Below, in pieces: positions 42,465-51,201 of a stretch of DNA of 64,000 nucleotides. Position 1 is the stretch's first letter; the number at the start of each line of letters is the position of its first letter. Source of the DNA: Bacillota bacterium (lineage in GTDB: Bacteria > Bacillota > Clostridia > Oscillospirales > Ruminococcaceae); the NCBI GenBank assembly GCA_023460535.1, contig JAEWPV010000020.1:1-64000 (forward strand), written 5' to 3'. Made by a program: the position numbers and the translations under genes. A model generated the notes under the pieces. It ran no database searches. It worked only from the letters and a program-made list of their open reading frames with translations, and was not told the origin of the DNA.

Positions 42465-42620
42465 TTGGTACATCCCCTGTATCGTTATAATCATTTCAGC
42501 TTGCCTAGTTATCATGGCTGAACCGCCTTTATTATAAACGAATATCAGATAAAAGCCAATATATTCTTCCAATGTTATAACAGCGTTAACGTCAAGTTAA
42601 CAATTAGTCTATAAATACTG

Positions 42621-42650
42621 TTGACAGCGTAATACTATGTAGTGTATAGT
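42621..42650 (+). promoter_or_regulatory. Sigma-A promoter for the padR operon
   Basis: TTGACA (42621-42626), 18-base spacer, TATAGT (42645-42650). Confidence 0.7.
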
Positions 42651-42652
42651 AT
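42632..42652. promoter_or_regulatory. Candidate PadR operator over the -10 box
   Basis: ATACTAT and ATAGTAT are exact inverted arms separated by seven bases and cover the -10 element. Autorepression by the encoded PadR protein is inferred. Confidence 0.55.
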
Positions 42653-42673
42653 TGCTTGAAACGAGGTGTGTCT

Positions 42674-43000
42674 ATGGATGTTCAGCTTAAGAAGGGTTTG
42701 CTCGAAATTTGCGTGCTAACCGTTCTTTACCGTGGCGACTCCTATGGGTATCAAATCATTAAGGATGTCAGTCCGCACATTGATATTTCCGAATCAACAC
42801 TCTATCCAATCTTAAAAAGGCTCGAAGCAGGCGGGCTGCTTACCGTTTATTCGGTAGAGTACAACAGCCGGCTGCGAAAGTACTATAAAATTACGGACGA
42901 AGGCATAGCCAGGATGAGGGACTTTGTCACCGAGTGGCAAGAGGTTATGAAGGTGTATCATTATATTACGGAAGAGATGGGGGACATCGGGGATGAATAA
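42674..43000 (+). CDS. PadR family transcriptional regulator
   Basis: About 108 residues. Winged helix typical of PadR: LKKGLLEICVLTVLYRGDSYGYQII, ISESTLYPILKRLEAGGLL and RKYYKITDEG. It lacks a long C-terminal dimerisation domain, as in the PadR-s2 group. The ATG at 42674 has GAGGTG 5 bases upstream. It overlaps the DUF1700 gene by 8 bases and probably represses this operon in response to membrane or envelope signals. Confidence 0.93.
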   Translation: MDVQLKKGLLEICVLTVLYRGDSYGYQIIKDVSPHIDISESTLYPILKRLEAGGLLTVYSVEYNSRLRKYYKITDEGIARMRDFVTEWQEVMKVYHYITEEMGDIGDE

Positions 43001-43613
43001 GGACGTTTTTGTCCAAAGCTTTAAACAAAAATTACACATGCTCCCGCACGGGGAGGTAGAAAAGTCGCTGCTGTTTTACACCGAAATCATTGATGACCGG
43101 GTAGAAGACGGCATGAGCGAGGAAGACGCGGTAGCAGCGCTTGGTGATATCAACGAAATCGTACACGAAATCATGCTGACGGTTCCGCTCTCCTCCCTTG
43201 TAAAGGCAAAGATGAAGCCCAAGCACAAATTAAGTACGTGGGAGATTGTCTTAATTATTTTAGGCTTTCCGCTGTGGTTCCCGCTGCTTGCGGCGTTTTT
43301 CATGGTATTCCTTTCGGTTTATATCACAATCTGGTCTATCATTCTAGCACTTTATGCGTTTGTCGCATCGTTTGGCTTAACTGCAATTGCTTGTATTATT
43401 TTATCTATTTTAGTTATTGCACAAAATCCTGTTTCAGGTGTTTTTCAGATTGGTTGTGCCGCAATTTCCATTGGTCTAGGAATTTTTTCATTTATCGCGG
43501 TGAAGAATCTGTCGGCATGGCTTATTAACCTTACCAAACTGTTCTTGCGGTCGGTCAAGACGTTTTTTATTAACAAGCAAACGGAAGGAGACACAACGGA
43601 TGAAATCGCTTGA
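42993..43613 (+). CDS. DUF1700 membrane protein (HAAS-type)
   Basis: 206 residues. N-terminal cytoplasmic helices (FVQSFKQKLHMLPHGEVEKSLLFYTEIIDDR and MSEEDAVAALGDINEIV) match the DUF1700/HAAS fold, followed by four or five hydrophobic segments. It is a standard partner of PadR and DUF4097 genes and is thought to take part in envelope-stress signalling. Overlaps its neighbours at both ends (8 and 14 bases), showing tight coupling. Confidence 0.9.
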   Translation: MNKDVFVQSFKQKLHMLPHGEVEKSLLFYTEIIDDRVEDGMSEEDAVAALGDINEIVHEIMLTVPLSSLVKAKMKPKHKLSTWEIVLIILGFPLWFPLLAAFFMVFLSVYITIWSIILALYAFVASFGLTAIACIILSILVIAQNPVSGVFQIGCAAISIGLGIFSFIAVKNLSAWLINLTKLFLRSVKTFFINKQTEGDTTDEIA

Positions 43614-44835
43614 CAGAAAACTTATATTAGTAGCGAGCGTTTGTTTGCTAATAGGTATCGTGATTGCTGCTTTCGCTTTTACGGTGGGAGGCTTTCAACT
43701 AGAAACTTTTAGCATTGGAACCCCAACGGATGAAAAGACCTATCAGTTTATTGGCGAAAAGGTAAACGCGCTGAACATAAGACATCTGGAATCTGATGTT
43801 GTTTTAACCGCGTCGGATGATAATCAGTTTCACATAACAGCATATGAGAACGAATCAGAACACTACAACATAAGTCTTTCAAACAGTGGGGAGTTAAGCA
43901 TTGAATTTATCAACAATAGAAGATGGTATGATTATATTAAGTTTGAAATAAGCCCTGTGAAAAAAGCTCTAACGATAAGGGTACCGAAGGACTATCTGGG
44001 TAAAATAGACGTTTATTCAAACTTGGGAGACATCACCATATCAGGACTGAAAGTCCGCGAAGCAATGAACCTTAATAACAAGCTCGGAGCCATTGAGATC
44101 GATGGCGTAGCCTCAGAAAAACAGATTTCATGCCAGTCGAAGAGCGGAAATATCCAGCTCAAATCGGTTTCGTCTGACGAAGAAATACAACTTGAGACGA
44201 ACCTGGGAGACATAGTAACTTTGGATGTCAAGTCGTTGGGGCGGATGACTGTTGAAACAAAGAGCGGAAGCATACAGGTAAACGAAAGCTCAGCAAAGGA
44301 CGATATCCTTGTCAGCACAAAAAACGGACACATCGAGTTAAAAAAGGTTACGGCAAGTGATGTAAACATGGAGACAAAGTTTGGGGATATCGAAGCAGAG
44401 TTTGTTGAAGCGGCGGGTCAGTTTTCGGTAAATTCGGGTAACGGTAGCGTGAAGCTTGAAGAATGTATAGCAGAAAACGACCTGATTGTTAACCTAAATC
44501 TAGGTGACTTTAGCGTGGCTTCAAGCCGTATTGCGGGCAAACTTTATGTCAAATCAAGCAGTGGAGCCATAGAGCTTTTACAAACAGCTGTGCAGGGGGA
44601 CGTTACCCTAGAAAGCAGAATGGGCGATATCAGCTTTATGAACCTGAGTGGAAACAACTTTTTTATTCAAAGCTTTAGCGGAACGGTAAAGGGCGATATC
44701 GCCGGAGATGTGAAGGAATACACCATCGAGGCGAAAACGAAGAAGGGAGCTGTCAACGTACCTCACTCGGAGAACGGAGAGAAACGCTTTCAGGTATCAA
44801 CCGAGAGGGGAGACATCGACATCGATATGAAATAG
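43600..44835 (+). CDS. DUF4097 beta-strand repeat protein
   Basis: 411 residues. One N-terminal membrane helix or uncleaved signal (LILVASVCLLIGIVIAAFAF), then a regular beta-helix-like repeat with units such as VYSNLGDITISG, CQSKSGNIQLKS, LETNLGDIVTLD, VETKSGSIQVNE and VSTKNGHIELKK, about 18-20 residues each. DUF4097 proteins are extracytoplasmic and accompany PadR/DUF1700 pairs. GGAG precedes the ATG. Last gene of the operon. Confidence 0.9.
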   Translation: MKSLDRKLILVASVCLLIGIVIAAFAFTVGGFQLETFSIGTPTDEKTYQFIGEKVNALNIRHLESDVVLTASDDNQFHITAYENESEHYNISLSNSGELSIEFINNRRWYDYIKFEISPVKKALTIRVPKDYLGKIDVYSNLGDITISGLKVREAMNLNNKLGAIEIDGVASEKQISCQSKSGNIQLKSVSSDEEIQLETNLGDIVTLDVKSLGRMTVETKSGSIQVNESSAKDDILVSTKNGHIELKKVTASDVNMETKFGDIEAEFVEAAGQFSVNSGNGSVKLEECIAENDLIVNLNLGDFSVASSRIAGKLYVKSSSGAIELLQTAVQGDVTLESRMGDISFMNLSGNNFFIQSFSGTVKGDIAGDVKEYTIEAKTKKGAVNVPHSENGEKRFQVSTERGDIDIDMK

Positions 44836-44950
44836 CCCTAGTAATACATTATACTGCAAACGCAGGGGTACCTCAGGTATCCTTCCGTTTATCATTTTTC
44901 GTTGCGCAAACACAGATTTGGTCTATGTACAATCGGTTGCCCTTCTCCGC

Positions 44951-44979
44951 TTTACAACAAAACAAACCTGCCCTATAAT
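44951..44979 (+). promoter_or_regulatory. Sigma-A promoter for prfB
   Basis: TTTACA (44951-44956), 17-base spacer, TATAAT (44974-44979). It supports a coding start at 45061 and excludes the in-frame ATG at 44902. Confidence 0.75.
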
Positions 44980-45060
44980 AGTAATACCATGCCCAAGACA
45001 GGGTACAAGTTTTTTTTACTACAAACGAAGCCGCGCACTGGCGGCGGAATGGGGCAACGT

Positions 45061-46173
45061 ATGCTGATATACGAAGAACTCAAACAGCGGTTAACCGGCT
45101 TTGCAAATGAGCTTGCCGACCTTGCCGACGCGCTGTCTCTAGACAAAACCAGAAACGAGATTGCGTATATGGAGGAACAGACGATGGCGCCCGCCTTTTG
45201 GGATGACCCATCTGAGTCTCAGAAGGTACTGCAACGAATTGCACAGAGCAAGGCAAAGGTTACGGGCTACGAGCGTCTCAAGTCCGATTATGAGGACACG
45301 CTTACGTTAATAGAGCTTGCCGACGAAGGCGAAGATGAATCGCTTTACGATGAGGCGGTACAGGGCGTAGACGCGTTTGAGAACGCGCTTTCCGAGGCGC
45401 GCCTTGCCACACTGCTTACGGGTGAGTACGACGCAAACAATGCTATCCTAGCCTTTCACGCGGGGGCGGGCGGCACCGAGGCGCAGGACTGGGCGCAGAT
45501 GCTCTACCGCATGTATACCCGCTGGGCGGAACGCCACGGCTTTCGTTACAAGATACTCGATTACCTTGACGGCGAGGAGGCGGGCTTAAAGAGCGCGTCT
45601 ATCCTCATCGAGGGCATAAACGCCTACGGCTACCTAAAAAGCGAGGCGGGCGTGCACCGCTTGGTGCGCATCTCGCCGTTTGATTCCTCGGGGCGCAGGC
45701 ACACCTCGTTTGCGTCGCTCGAGGTCATGCCCGAGATCGGCGAGAACTTTGACATAGAAATCAACGATGAGGACCTGCGGGTGGATACCTACCGTGCCAG
45801 CGGAGCAGGCGGCCAGCACGTTAACAAGACCGAGTCCGCCATCCGCATTACCCATCTGCCCACCGGGGTTGTGGTTGCCTGCCAGCAGGAGCGTAGTCAG
45901 CGCCAGAATCGCGAGACAGCGATGACGATGCTAAAATCAAAGCTGATTGAGATAAAGGAACGCGAGCATTACGAACGGATCGAGGACATTAAAGGCGTGC
46001 AAAAAGAGATTGCGTGGGGCAGCCAGATTCGCTCCTATGTGTTTATGCCATACACCCTCGCTAAGGATCACCGCACGGGCTTTGAGTCTGGTAACATCAA
46101 CGCGGTAATGGACGGAGAGATCGACGGCTTTATCAACGCCTACCTCAAGGCAAAAAGCGCAGGCGTGCAATAA
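45061..46173 (+). CDS. prfB: Peptide chain release factor 2
   Basis: About 370 residues. SPFDSSGRRHTSFAS holds the SPF tripeptide that reads UGA/UAA stops, and RASGAGGQHVNKTESA holds the GGQ that triggers peptide release. The N-terminus ALSLDKTRNEIAYMEEQ runs without interruption where most bacteria carry the in-frame TGA of the programmed +1 frameshift, so the autoregulatory frameshift is absent. The start is taken at 45061 (MLIYEELKQRL), in agreement with the promoter; an ATG at 45049 is possible. Confidence 0.95.
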   Translation: MLIYEELKQRLTGFANELADLADALSLDKTRNEIAYMEEQTMAPAFWDDPSESQKVLQRIAQSKAKVTGYERLKSDYEDTLTLIELADEGEDESLYDEAVQGVDAFENALSEARLATLLTGEYDANNAILAFHAGAGGTEAQDWAQMLYRMYTRWAERHGFRYKILDYLDGEEAGLKSASILIEGINAYGYLKSEAGVHRLVRISPFDSSGRRHTSFASLEVMPEIGENFDIEINDEDLRVDTYRASGAGGQHVNKTESAIRITHLPTGVVVACQQERSQRQNRETAMTMLKSKLIEIKEREHYERIEDIKGVQKEIAWGSQIRSYVFMPYTLAKDHRTGFESGNINAVMDGEIDGFINAYLKAKSAGVQ

Positions 46174-46240
46174 ATACGACTTACTCCGTGTCCCGCGTTG
46201 CGCGATATTTGATATGAATATTTAGGGGATAGCAATCGAT

Positions 46241-46969
46241 ATGCGAAAAAAGGGAAAAGGCAGCGCGGTTAAGTCCGCGCTAACGGCGTCCTTTCCGGTG
46301 ATGCTTGGCTATGTGTTTGTGGGCATTGCGTTTGGGCTTTTGTTTTGTGAAAAAGGGTACGGCGTGCTGTGGGCTCTGTTGATGAGCGTTACGGTGTATG
46401 CCGGTTCTATGCAGTTTATTGCAATAAACTTCTTTTCCGGTGCGTTTTCACTGTGGCAGGTTGCCGTCATGACGCTTGCCGTAAATCTGCGGCATGTGTT
46501 CTACGGGCTGTCGATGATTGAACGGTTTAGGGGCATGGGGCGAAAAAAGCCGTACATGATATTCTCCTTAACCGACGAGACCTACTCGCTGCTCTGCTCC
46601 GCGAAGGTGCCCGAGGGGGTAAAGCCGCAACGCTTTTTCTTTTTGGTCTCGCTGTTTAACCAGTGCTACTGGGTGTTGGGCAGCGTTATCGGCTCGCTTG
46701 CCGGTTCGCTCATCCGCTTTAATACGACGGGCATTGATTTTGCGATGACGGCACTGTTTTTGGTCATCTGCACCGAGCAGTGGCTTTCCTTTCCCACCCG
46801 CGTTCCGGCGGTAATCGGCGCGTGTGCCGGTGTCGGGCTGCTCTTTCTTTTGGGCGCCGACCGGTTTATCATCCCCGCTATGCTAATCTCGGTACTGATG
46901 CTGCTGTTTCTACGCGGCAGGCTGGAGCATAAGACCAACCCCGAAGGCACAGGCTCTTCCGCGTGCTGA
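46241..46969 (+). CDS. azlC: AzlC family branched-chain amino acid exporter, large subunit
   Basis: 242 residues. SFPVMLGYVFVGIAFGLLF, VYAGSMQFIAINFFSG and AVNLRHVFYGLSMIERF are conserved AzlC motifs; five or more helices. With AzlD it exports branched-chain amino acids or analogues. A GGGGA site lies upstream. It is followed by azlD after 35 bases. Confidence 0.94.
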   Translation: MRKKGKGSAVKSALTASFPVMLGYVFVGIAFGLLFCEKGYGVLWALLMSVTVYAGSMQFIAINFFSGAFSLWQVAVMTLAVNLRHVFYGLSMIERFRGMGRKKPYMIFSLTDETYSLLCSAKVPEGVKPQRFFFLVSLFNQCYWVLGSVIGSLAGSLIRFNTTGIDFAMTALFLVICTEQWLSFPTRVPAVIGACAGVGLLFLLGADRFIIPAMLISVLMLLFLRGRLEHKTNPEGTGSSAC

Positions 46970-47004
46970 GCAGGGTACATAAGTAAAAAGGCAGGAAAAC
47001 CGGT

Positions 47005-47340
47005 ATGACAATCTCTTGGCAGCTATCACTGGGAATCATCCTTGTAGTGGCGTCTATTACCTTTTTAACCCGCTTGGCGCCCTTTGCGCTATTTAGCAAC
47101 GGCAGACCAACACCAAAATCAATCCTCTATCTGGGTAGCGTTTTACCGCCCACGATCATGGCAATCCTCGTCGTGTACTGTATGCGTACGGTAAAGGTGG
47201 CCGCATTCCCGTTTGGGCTGCCCGAGCTCATTGCCTCGGTGTGTGTGGTGGCTCTGCACCTGTGGCGGCGCAATACACTACTTAGTATCCTTGCAGGCAC
47301 GGCGGTATACATGGTATTGGTACAGTTGGTGTTCGTTTAA
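47005..47340 (+). CDS. azlD: AzlD family branched-chain amino acid exporter, small subunit
   Basis: 111 residues with four hydrophobic helices. ITFLTRLAPFALF and LYLGSVLPPTIMAILVVYC are typical of AzlD. It works with AzlC. AGGAAAA lies upstream of the ATG; the gene ends before a strong terminator. Confidence 0.92.
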   Translation: MTISWQLSLGIILVVASITFLTRLAPFALFSNGRPTPKSILYLGSVLPPTIMAILVVYCMRTVKVAAFPFGLPELIASVCVVALHLWRRNTLLSILAGTAVYMVLVQLVFV

Positions 47341-47373
47341 ATTCAGCGATCGTTTCATACATACAATCTAAAA

Positions 47374-47423
47374 CGACGCCCCCGACAATCCGCGTTTTAT
47401 CGCGCATTGTCGGGGGCGTTTTT
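47374..47423. terminator. Bidirectional intrinsic terminator
   Basis: CGCCCCCGACAAT and ATTGTCGGGGGCG with an inner CGCG/CGCG helix; TTTTT on the plus side and a TTTTA run on the minus side. Serves azlCD and the convergent ohrR-like gene. Confidence 0.93.
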
Positions 47424-47424
47424 C

Positions 47425-47868
47425 CTACCGCAGCATAAGCACATTCGCAAGCAGTTCGTCCACCGACTGCTTGAGCAAAACCGCCTGCTCGGGGGTAAGA
47501 CCGGCGTGGCAGAATATCCTCTGCGGTAGCTCGGCAAGTGTCTCGCGCATCGAATATCCCTTTTCGGTTAATCGAATGCGTACACTGCGTTCATCCTTAT
47601 CCGAACGCGTGCGGGTCAACAGCTGTAGCTTCTCCAGCTTTTTCAGCAAAGGGGTAAGCGTGCCGGAATCCAGGGTCAGTCTTCGTCCCAGCTCCGATAC
47701 CGCCATATCATCCTGTTCCCACAACGCAAGCAAAACGATGTACTGGGTATAGGTCAGCCCGTGCGGGTCAAGATAAGGCTTGTACAGCCGAACAATCTCC
47801 TTTGAGCAGGCGTAAAGGGAAAAGCACAGCTGGTTTGAGAGACGCTGCATTTCGTTGTGGCTGTTCAT
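47425..47868 (-). CDS. MarR family regulator of the OhrR type
   Basis: 147 residues. QLCFSLYACSKEIVRLYKPYLDPHGLTYTQYIVLLALWE is the OhrR pattern, and the reactive cysteine falls exactly at position 15 as in OhrR. The winged helix is AVSELGRRLTLDSGTLTPLLKKLE. OhrR-type proteins lose DNA binding when Cys15 is oxidised by organic peroxides. Its ATG overlaps the glutathione peroxidase stop (ATGA), so the peroxidase and its probable sensor are translated together. Confidence 0.9.
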   Translation of the reverse strand: MNSHNEMQRLSNQLCFSLYACSKEIVRLYKPYLDPHGLTYTQYIVLLALWEQDDMAVSELGRRLTLDSGTLTPLLKKLEKLQLLTRTRSDKDERSVRIRLTEKGYSMRETLAELPQRIFCHAGLTPEQAVLLKQSVDELLANVLMLR

Positions 47869-48416
47869 TGTCTTTCAAGGCACTCCTTTATCGCGTGTTC
47901 CATCTCTTCGGGGGTTTGAGTAGGTTCATATCGCCCTGCTATATTCCCGTCGCGGTCAATTAAAAACTTAGTAAAGTTCCACTTAATCGAGCTGTCCGTA
48001 AAGGCCTTGCCGTATTTTGCGCGAAGCATAGCCTCCATTCCCTTGCCCTTAAGCCCCTTGCCAAACCCATGAAATGCCGTGTTTTGTGTCAGGTACTCAT
48101 ACAAAGGGTGTATGTCGTCGCCGCGTACCGAGATCTTTGCGGAAAGCGGAAAGGTCACGCCAAAGCGAAGCTTGCATAAATCCGAAACCTGCTCATTGCT
48201 GCCAGGCTCCTGCTCCATAAATTGATTGCAGGGGAACCCCACGATTACAAGTCCCTTGTTCTTGTAGGTGTCATATAACCGCTGTAGCCCCTCATACTGC
48301 GGGGCAAACCCGCATTTCGACGCCGTATTAACAATAACAACCACCTTGTTGCGATATTCGGATAAAGATACCTGCTTGCCTTCGATGGACTGATACGAAT
48401 AATCGTAAAATCCCAT
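47865..48416 (-). CDS. Glutathione peroxidase family protein
   Basis: 183 residues. NTASKCGFAPQY holds the peroxidatic Cys35; GFPCNQFMEQEPGS and KWNFTKFLIDRDG complete the signature. The enzyme uses Cys rather than selenocysteine, and bacterial members usually take electrons from thioredoxin; it reduces peroxides. GGGAGG precedes the ATG. First gene of a two-gene operon with the OhrR-like regulator. Confidence 0.95.
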   Translation of the reverse strand: MGFYDYSYQSIEGKQVSLSEYRNKVVVIVNTASKCGFAPQYEGLQRLYDTYKNKGLVIVGFPCNQFMEQEPGSNEQVSDLCKLRFGVTFPLSAKISVRGDDIHPLYEYLTQNTAFHGFGKGLKGKGMEAMLRAKYGKAFTDSSIKWNFTKFLIDRDGNIAGRYEPTQTPEEMEHAIKECLERQ

Positions 48417-48453
48417 ATTGATATGCCTCCCAGAATATATTTTATATAATTAT

Positions 48454-48481
48454 ATTGTATACAATTAAAAATCAAAGTCAA
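48454..48481 (-). promoter_or_regulatory. Promoter with OhrR-like operator for gpx-ohrR
   Basis: Minus strand TTGACT (48481-48476), 16-base spacer, TACAAT (48459-48454). The palindrome ATTGTATACAAT (48454-48465) overlaps the -10 and resembles the TACAATT/AATTGTA elements of Bacillus OhrR operators. Confidence 0.65.
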
Positions 48482-48648
48482 GATGTATTTTGTTTACACA
48501 CAGGTTATTTCAAACCGCAGAGCTGGTGTTGTTTTGCGCTGTCTTTTGTCTGCCGGCCTTCTTGTTCCGAAAAACTCGATTTGCGATGCGTTAAATTCTG
48601 TTTTCGGAGCAATAATAGTTTTACTATGATTTTTAGGTGGGGTTACTG

Positions 48649-50967
48649 ATGATAGCGGTGATTATGGCAGGCGGAGCGGGCAGCCGCTTAAAGCCGTTGA
48701 CCTGTACAAAACCAAAACCGATGGCAAGGCTGTGTGGGCGGCCGATTCTGGAATATATCCTTGATCTTCTCGATCAGCACGGCTTTACCGAGGCACGGGT
48801 CACGCTGGGGTATCTGCCGGGTTGCGTTACCGACCATTTTGCCGATGGGCAGTATAAAGGGGTCGAACTTCGGTTTGTAACCGAACAGCATCCGTTGGGG
48901 ACGGCAGGGGGGGTAAAAAACGCCGCAAAGGATGTGGATGAGGATATTCTCGTTATTAGCGGGGACGCCATGTGCGATTTTGACCTCGCCGAAATCCTGC
49001 GATTTCATCGCGAAAATCAGGCGGATGCAACCCTAGTTGTCAAACGGGTTAGCGACCCGCGGGAATACGGCTTGGTCAATGTCAATGAGCAGGAGCATAC
49101 CATTGCGGGCTTTGTGGAAAAGCCCTGCTATGCGCAGGTGGTAAGCGACTTGGCCAACACCGGCGTATATGTGCTTTCTTCCAAGGCGCTAGCCCATGTG
49201 CCGGACGACACGCCTTTTGATTTTGCAAAGAATCTGTTCCCGCTCATGCTTAAAAATGGCGAGCGGGTGCTGGCTTGTGAGGAGACCGGGTATTGGTGTG
49301 ATGTCGGCGATCTCGACACCCTTCGGCGATGTTCAGCGGATATGCTGTCGGGACGGGTCAAATGCAGCATCGACGCGACCTTGATAGACGGGGTGTACTA
49401 TAAGGACGCGAAGGATGCCCAACGCATCGCGGTCAACCCGCCCGCCTACATCGGGACAGGGGTTACCATCGGTCAGGGCTGCCGAATCGGGGAGTGCAGC
49501 GTCATCGACGACGGTGCCTGTGTCGGGCAGCGCACAGTTGTAATGGGCAGCCTAATTGGTACCAATGCGGTGCTGGGCGACAACGTTCATATCCGTGGCT
49601 GTGTGGTGTGCGAGGGCGCTGTTATAGAGAACAGTGCTAGGCTGTTCGAAGGCTCCGCCATCGGGGCTAGGGCGGTGGTGGGAAATCGTGCACTGGTAGA
49701 GCCGGGTGTAAAGGTATGGCCCAAAAAATATGTTAAAAGCGATAGCGTGCTGCGCGAGCATATGCGCACCGGCACCTTAGGACGTGAGCTGTTTGATGAT
49801 GAGGGCGTATGCATCGAATCGCCCGGCGAAATGACCCCCGCCATGTGTGCACGGCTTGGTGGTGCCATTGGTACCGTAATGAAACATGGGGTATGCGGGG
49901 TGTCTCATCTGGGCAAAGCGGGGGGTGCGCTGTGCGACGCGTTTGGTGCGGGTATTCGGCAAACCGGCTGCTCTGTGTGGGATTTCGGGGAATGTATCGA
50001 ACCGCAGGGTATCTTTTCGTCGGTGCATTGCAGGGTAAAACTGGGCGCGCATATCGAGACGGGGCGCATACGGCTGTTCGGCGCAGATGGGCTTACTCTG
50101 AGCCGCAGTGTGGAGCGGGAGATAGAGCTTTGTATGCTTCGTGCGGAGGTAAAGAACGCGGCGTTTGAAGAATACGGTTCACTCAACAGAATGGAATCAA
50201 TCGCAAGGCTGTATCCTGCTTATCTCAAAGAGCACAGCAAGCATCCGCTACAGGGCATGACAGTGTCCGTCGCGTGTAAAAATGTATTGCTCAAGCGCAT
50301 AATTCACGCAGTGCTCGATGACCTTGGCTGCAGCCTGTCCAGAGCGGGAAGGCTCAGGCTTCATCTATCGGATGACGGCTTACGGCTTGCCGTGTCCCAA
50401 AACGGTGGGCAGCGTGTGTCGGACGAACGGATTTTTGTACTGCTGGCAGAGCACGAGCTCGCCATCGGCAACAACCTAGCCGTGCGTTACGACGCGCCGC
50501 GCGTGCTGGACTATATTGCCGAGGATTACGGCAGAACGGTGTTCCGATATCTGTCCTGCCCCGCCGACGACAGCGACCGCAGGGCGCGGCACATTGCAAC
50601 AAGCCAGCCATGGGTTCGTGACGCGCTGGCAAGAGCCGTTATGCTGCTTTCTTTACTAAAAAAGACGGGCAAAGATCTTTATGCGCTGTGCGATGCCCTT
50701 CCGGCGTTTGACGGCGTCACCCGCATCGTTCCCTTAAGTCAAAACCCCTGCGAGGTAATGCGCCGCATCGGCGGCACGGCGGGGCATGGGACGATAGGGG
50801 AAGGGCTGGTGGTCGCGTACAAAGGCGGTTCTGTGCTGGTGCGTCCGCTCAAGCGCGGCGGCGGTGTGCGAATCTTTGCGGAGGCGGCAAACTATGAAAT
50901 TGCACGGGAGCTGTGCGGGGGGTTTGAGAAGATGATAAAGGGGTTTGAACACGATGCAGCGAGATAG
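48649..50967 (+). CDS. Sugar nucleotidyltransferase fused to left-handed beta-helix and degenerate phosphohexomutase domain
   Basis: About 772 residues. N-terminal nucleotidyltransferase (MIAVIMAGGAGSRLKPLT, KPKPMARLCGRPILEY, ISGDAMCDFD), a hexapeptide-repeat region (~265-365: IGTGVTIGQGCRIGECSVI), then a phosphomannomutase-like region (~390-770). It resembles the mannose-1-phosphate guanylyltransferase fusions of Firmicutes. The mutase serine loop TASHNP is absent (LGAHIETGRIRLFGADG stands there), so the third domain is probably regulatory. The ATG at 48649 has AGGTGGGG 6 bases upstream. Confidence 0.85.
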   Translation: MIAVIMAGGAGSRLKPLTCTKPKPMARLCGRPILEYILDLLDQHGFTEARVTLGYLPGCVTDHFADGQYKGVELRFVTEQHPLGTAGGVKNAAKDVDEDILVISGDAMCDFDLAEILRFHRENQADATLVVKRVSDPREYGLVNVNEQEHTIAGFVEKPCYAQVVSDLANTGVYVLSSKALAHVPDDTPFDFAKNLFPLMLKNGERVLACEETGYWCDVGDLDTLRRCSADMLSGRVKCSIDATLIDGVYYKDAKDAQRIAVNPPAYIGTGVTIGQGCRIGECSVIDDGACVGQRTVVMGSLIGTNAVLGDNVHIRGCVVCEGAVIENSARLFEGSAIGARAVVGNRALVEPGVKVWPKKYVKSDSVLREHMRTGTLGRELFDDEGVCIESPGEMTPAMCARLGGAIGTVMKHGVCGVSHLGKAGGALCDAFGAGIRQTGCSVWDFGECIEPQGIFSSVHCRVKLGAHIETGRIRLFGADGLTLSRSVEREIELCMLRAEVKNAAFEEYGSLNRMESIARLYPAYLKEHSKHPLQGMTVSVACKNVLLKRIIHAVLDDLGCSLSRAGRLRLHLSDDGLRLAVSQNGGQRVSDERIFVLLAEHELAIGNNLAVRYDAPRVLDYIAEDYGRTVFRYLSCPADDSDRRARHIATSQPWVRDALARAVMLLSLLKKTGKDLYALCDALPAFDGVTRIVPLSQNPCEVMRRIGGTAGHGTIGEGLVVAYKGGSVLVRPLKRGGGVRIFAEAANYEIARELCGGFEKMIKGFEHDAAR

Positions 50968-50991
50968 CAGGCGGTCTTGGGAAATTGCGGC

Positions 50992-51020
50992 TTGACACCA
51001 TTCGGGATTTTGTTTACAAT
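50992..51020 (+). promoter_or_regulatory. Sigma-A promoter upstream of a gene-free stretch
   Basis: TTGACA (50992-50997), 17-base spacer, TACAAT (51015-51020). It points into more than 600 bases without a convincing gene. Confidence 0.8.
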
Positions 51021-51026
51021 CTAACT

Positions 51027-51201
51027 AACGTATTTGTTCGTGGGATTATTCTGCAGGTTTGCATCTGTGCATGATGAACGGGTTTGTTACAACGGCGCGT
51101 AGACGCGTGTGATAAACCATAATCATAGCTTTCTTTGATGCTGTATGCACAGGCGAGCGGCTCTTCGGCATTAGGCTGTATGTCCGGTAGTACAGCTTTT
51201 T
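51027..51201 (+). ncRNA. Candidate structured small RNA or leader, about 175 bases
   Basis: Starts 7 bases after a near-consensus promoter and ends at an intrinsic terminator. CTGTGCAT (51065-51072) pairs with ATGCACAG (51145-51152); inside it GGTTTGTTACA (51081-51091) pairs with TGTGATAAACC (51108-51118) and is capped by a GCGCG-TAGA-CGCGT hairpin. No good reading frame with a ribosome site fits. I could not match it to tmRNA, RNase P RNA, SRP RNA or a known riboswitch; 6S RNA has a similar length but its fold is not evident. Confidence 0.5.
51175..51201 (+). terminator. Intrinsic terminator of the candidate small RNA
   Basis: GCTGTA and TACAGC arms around ten bases, followed by TTTTT. Confidence 0.65.

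Noticed and set aside
44863..44883. Terminator after the DUF4097 gene
   Set aside because: AGGGGTACC/GGTATCCTT pairs only with several G-U pairs and is followed by a poor T-tract; too weak to call.
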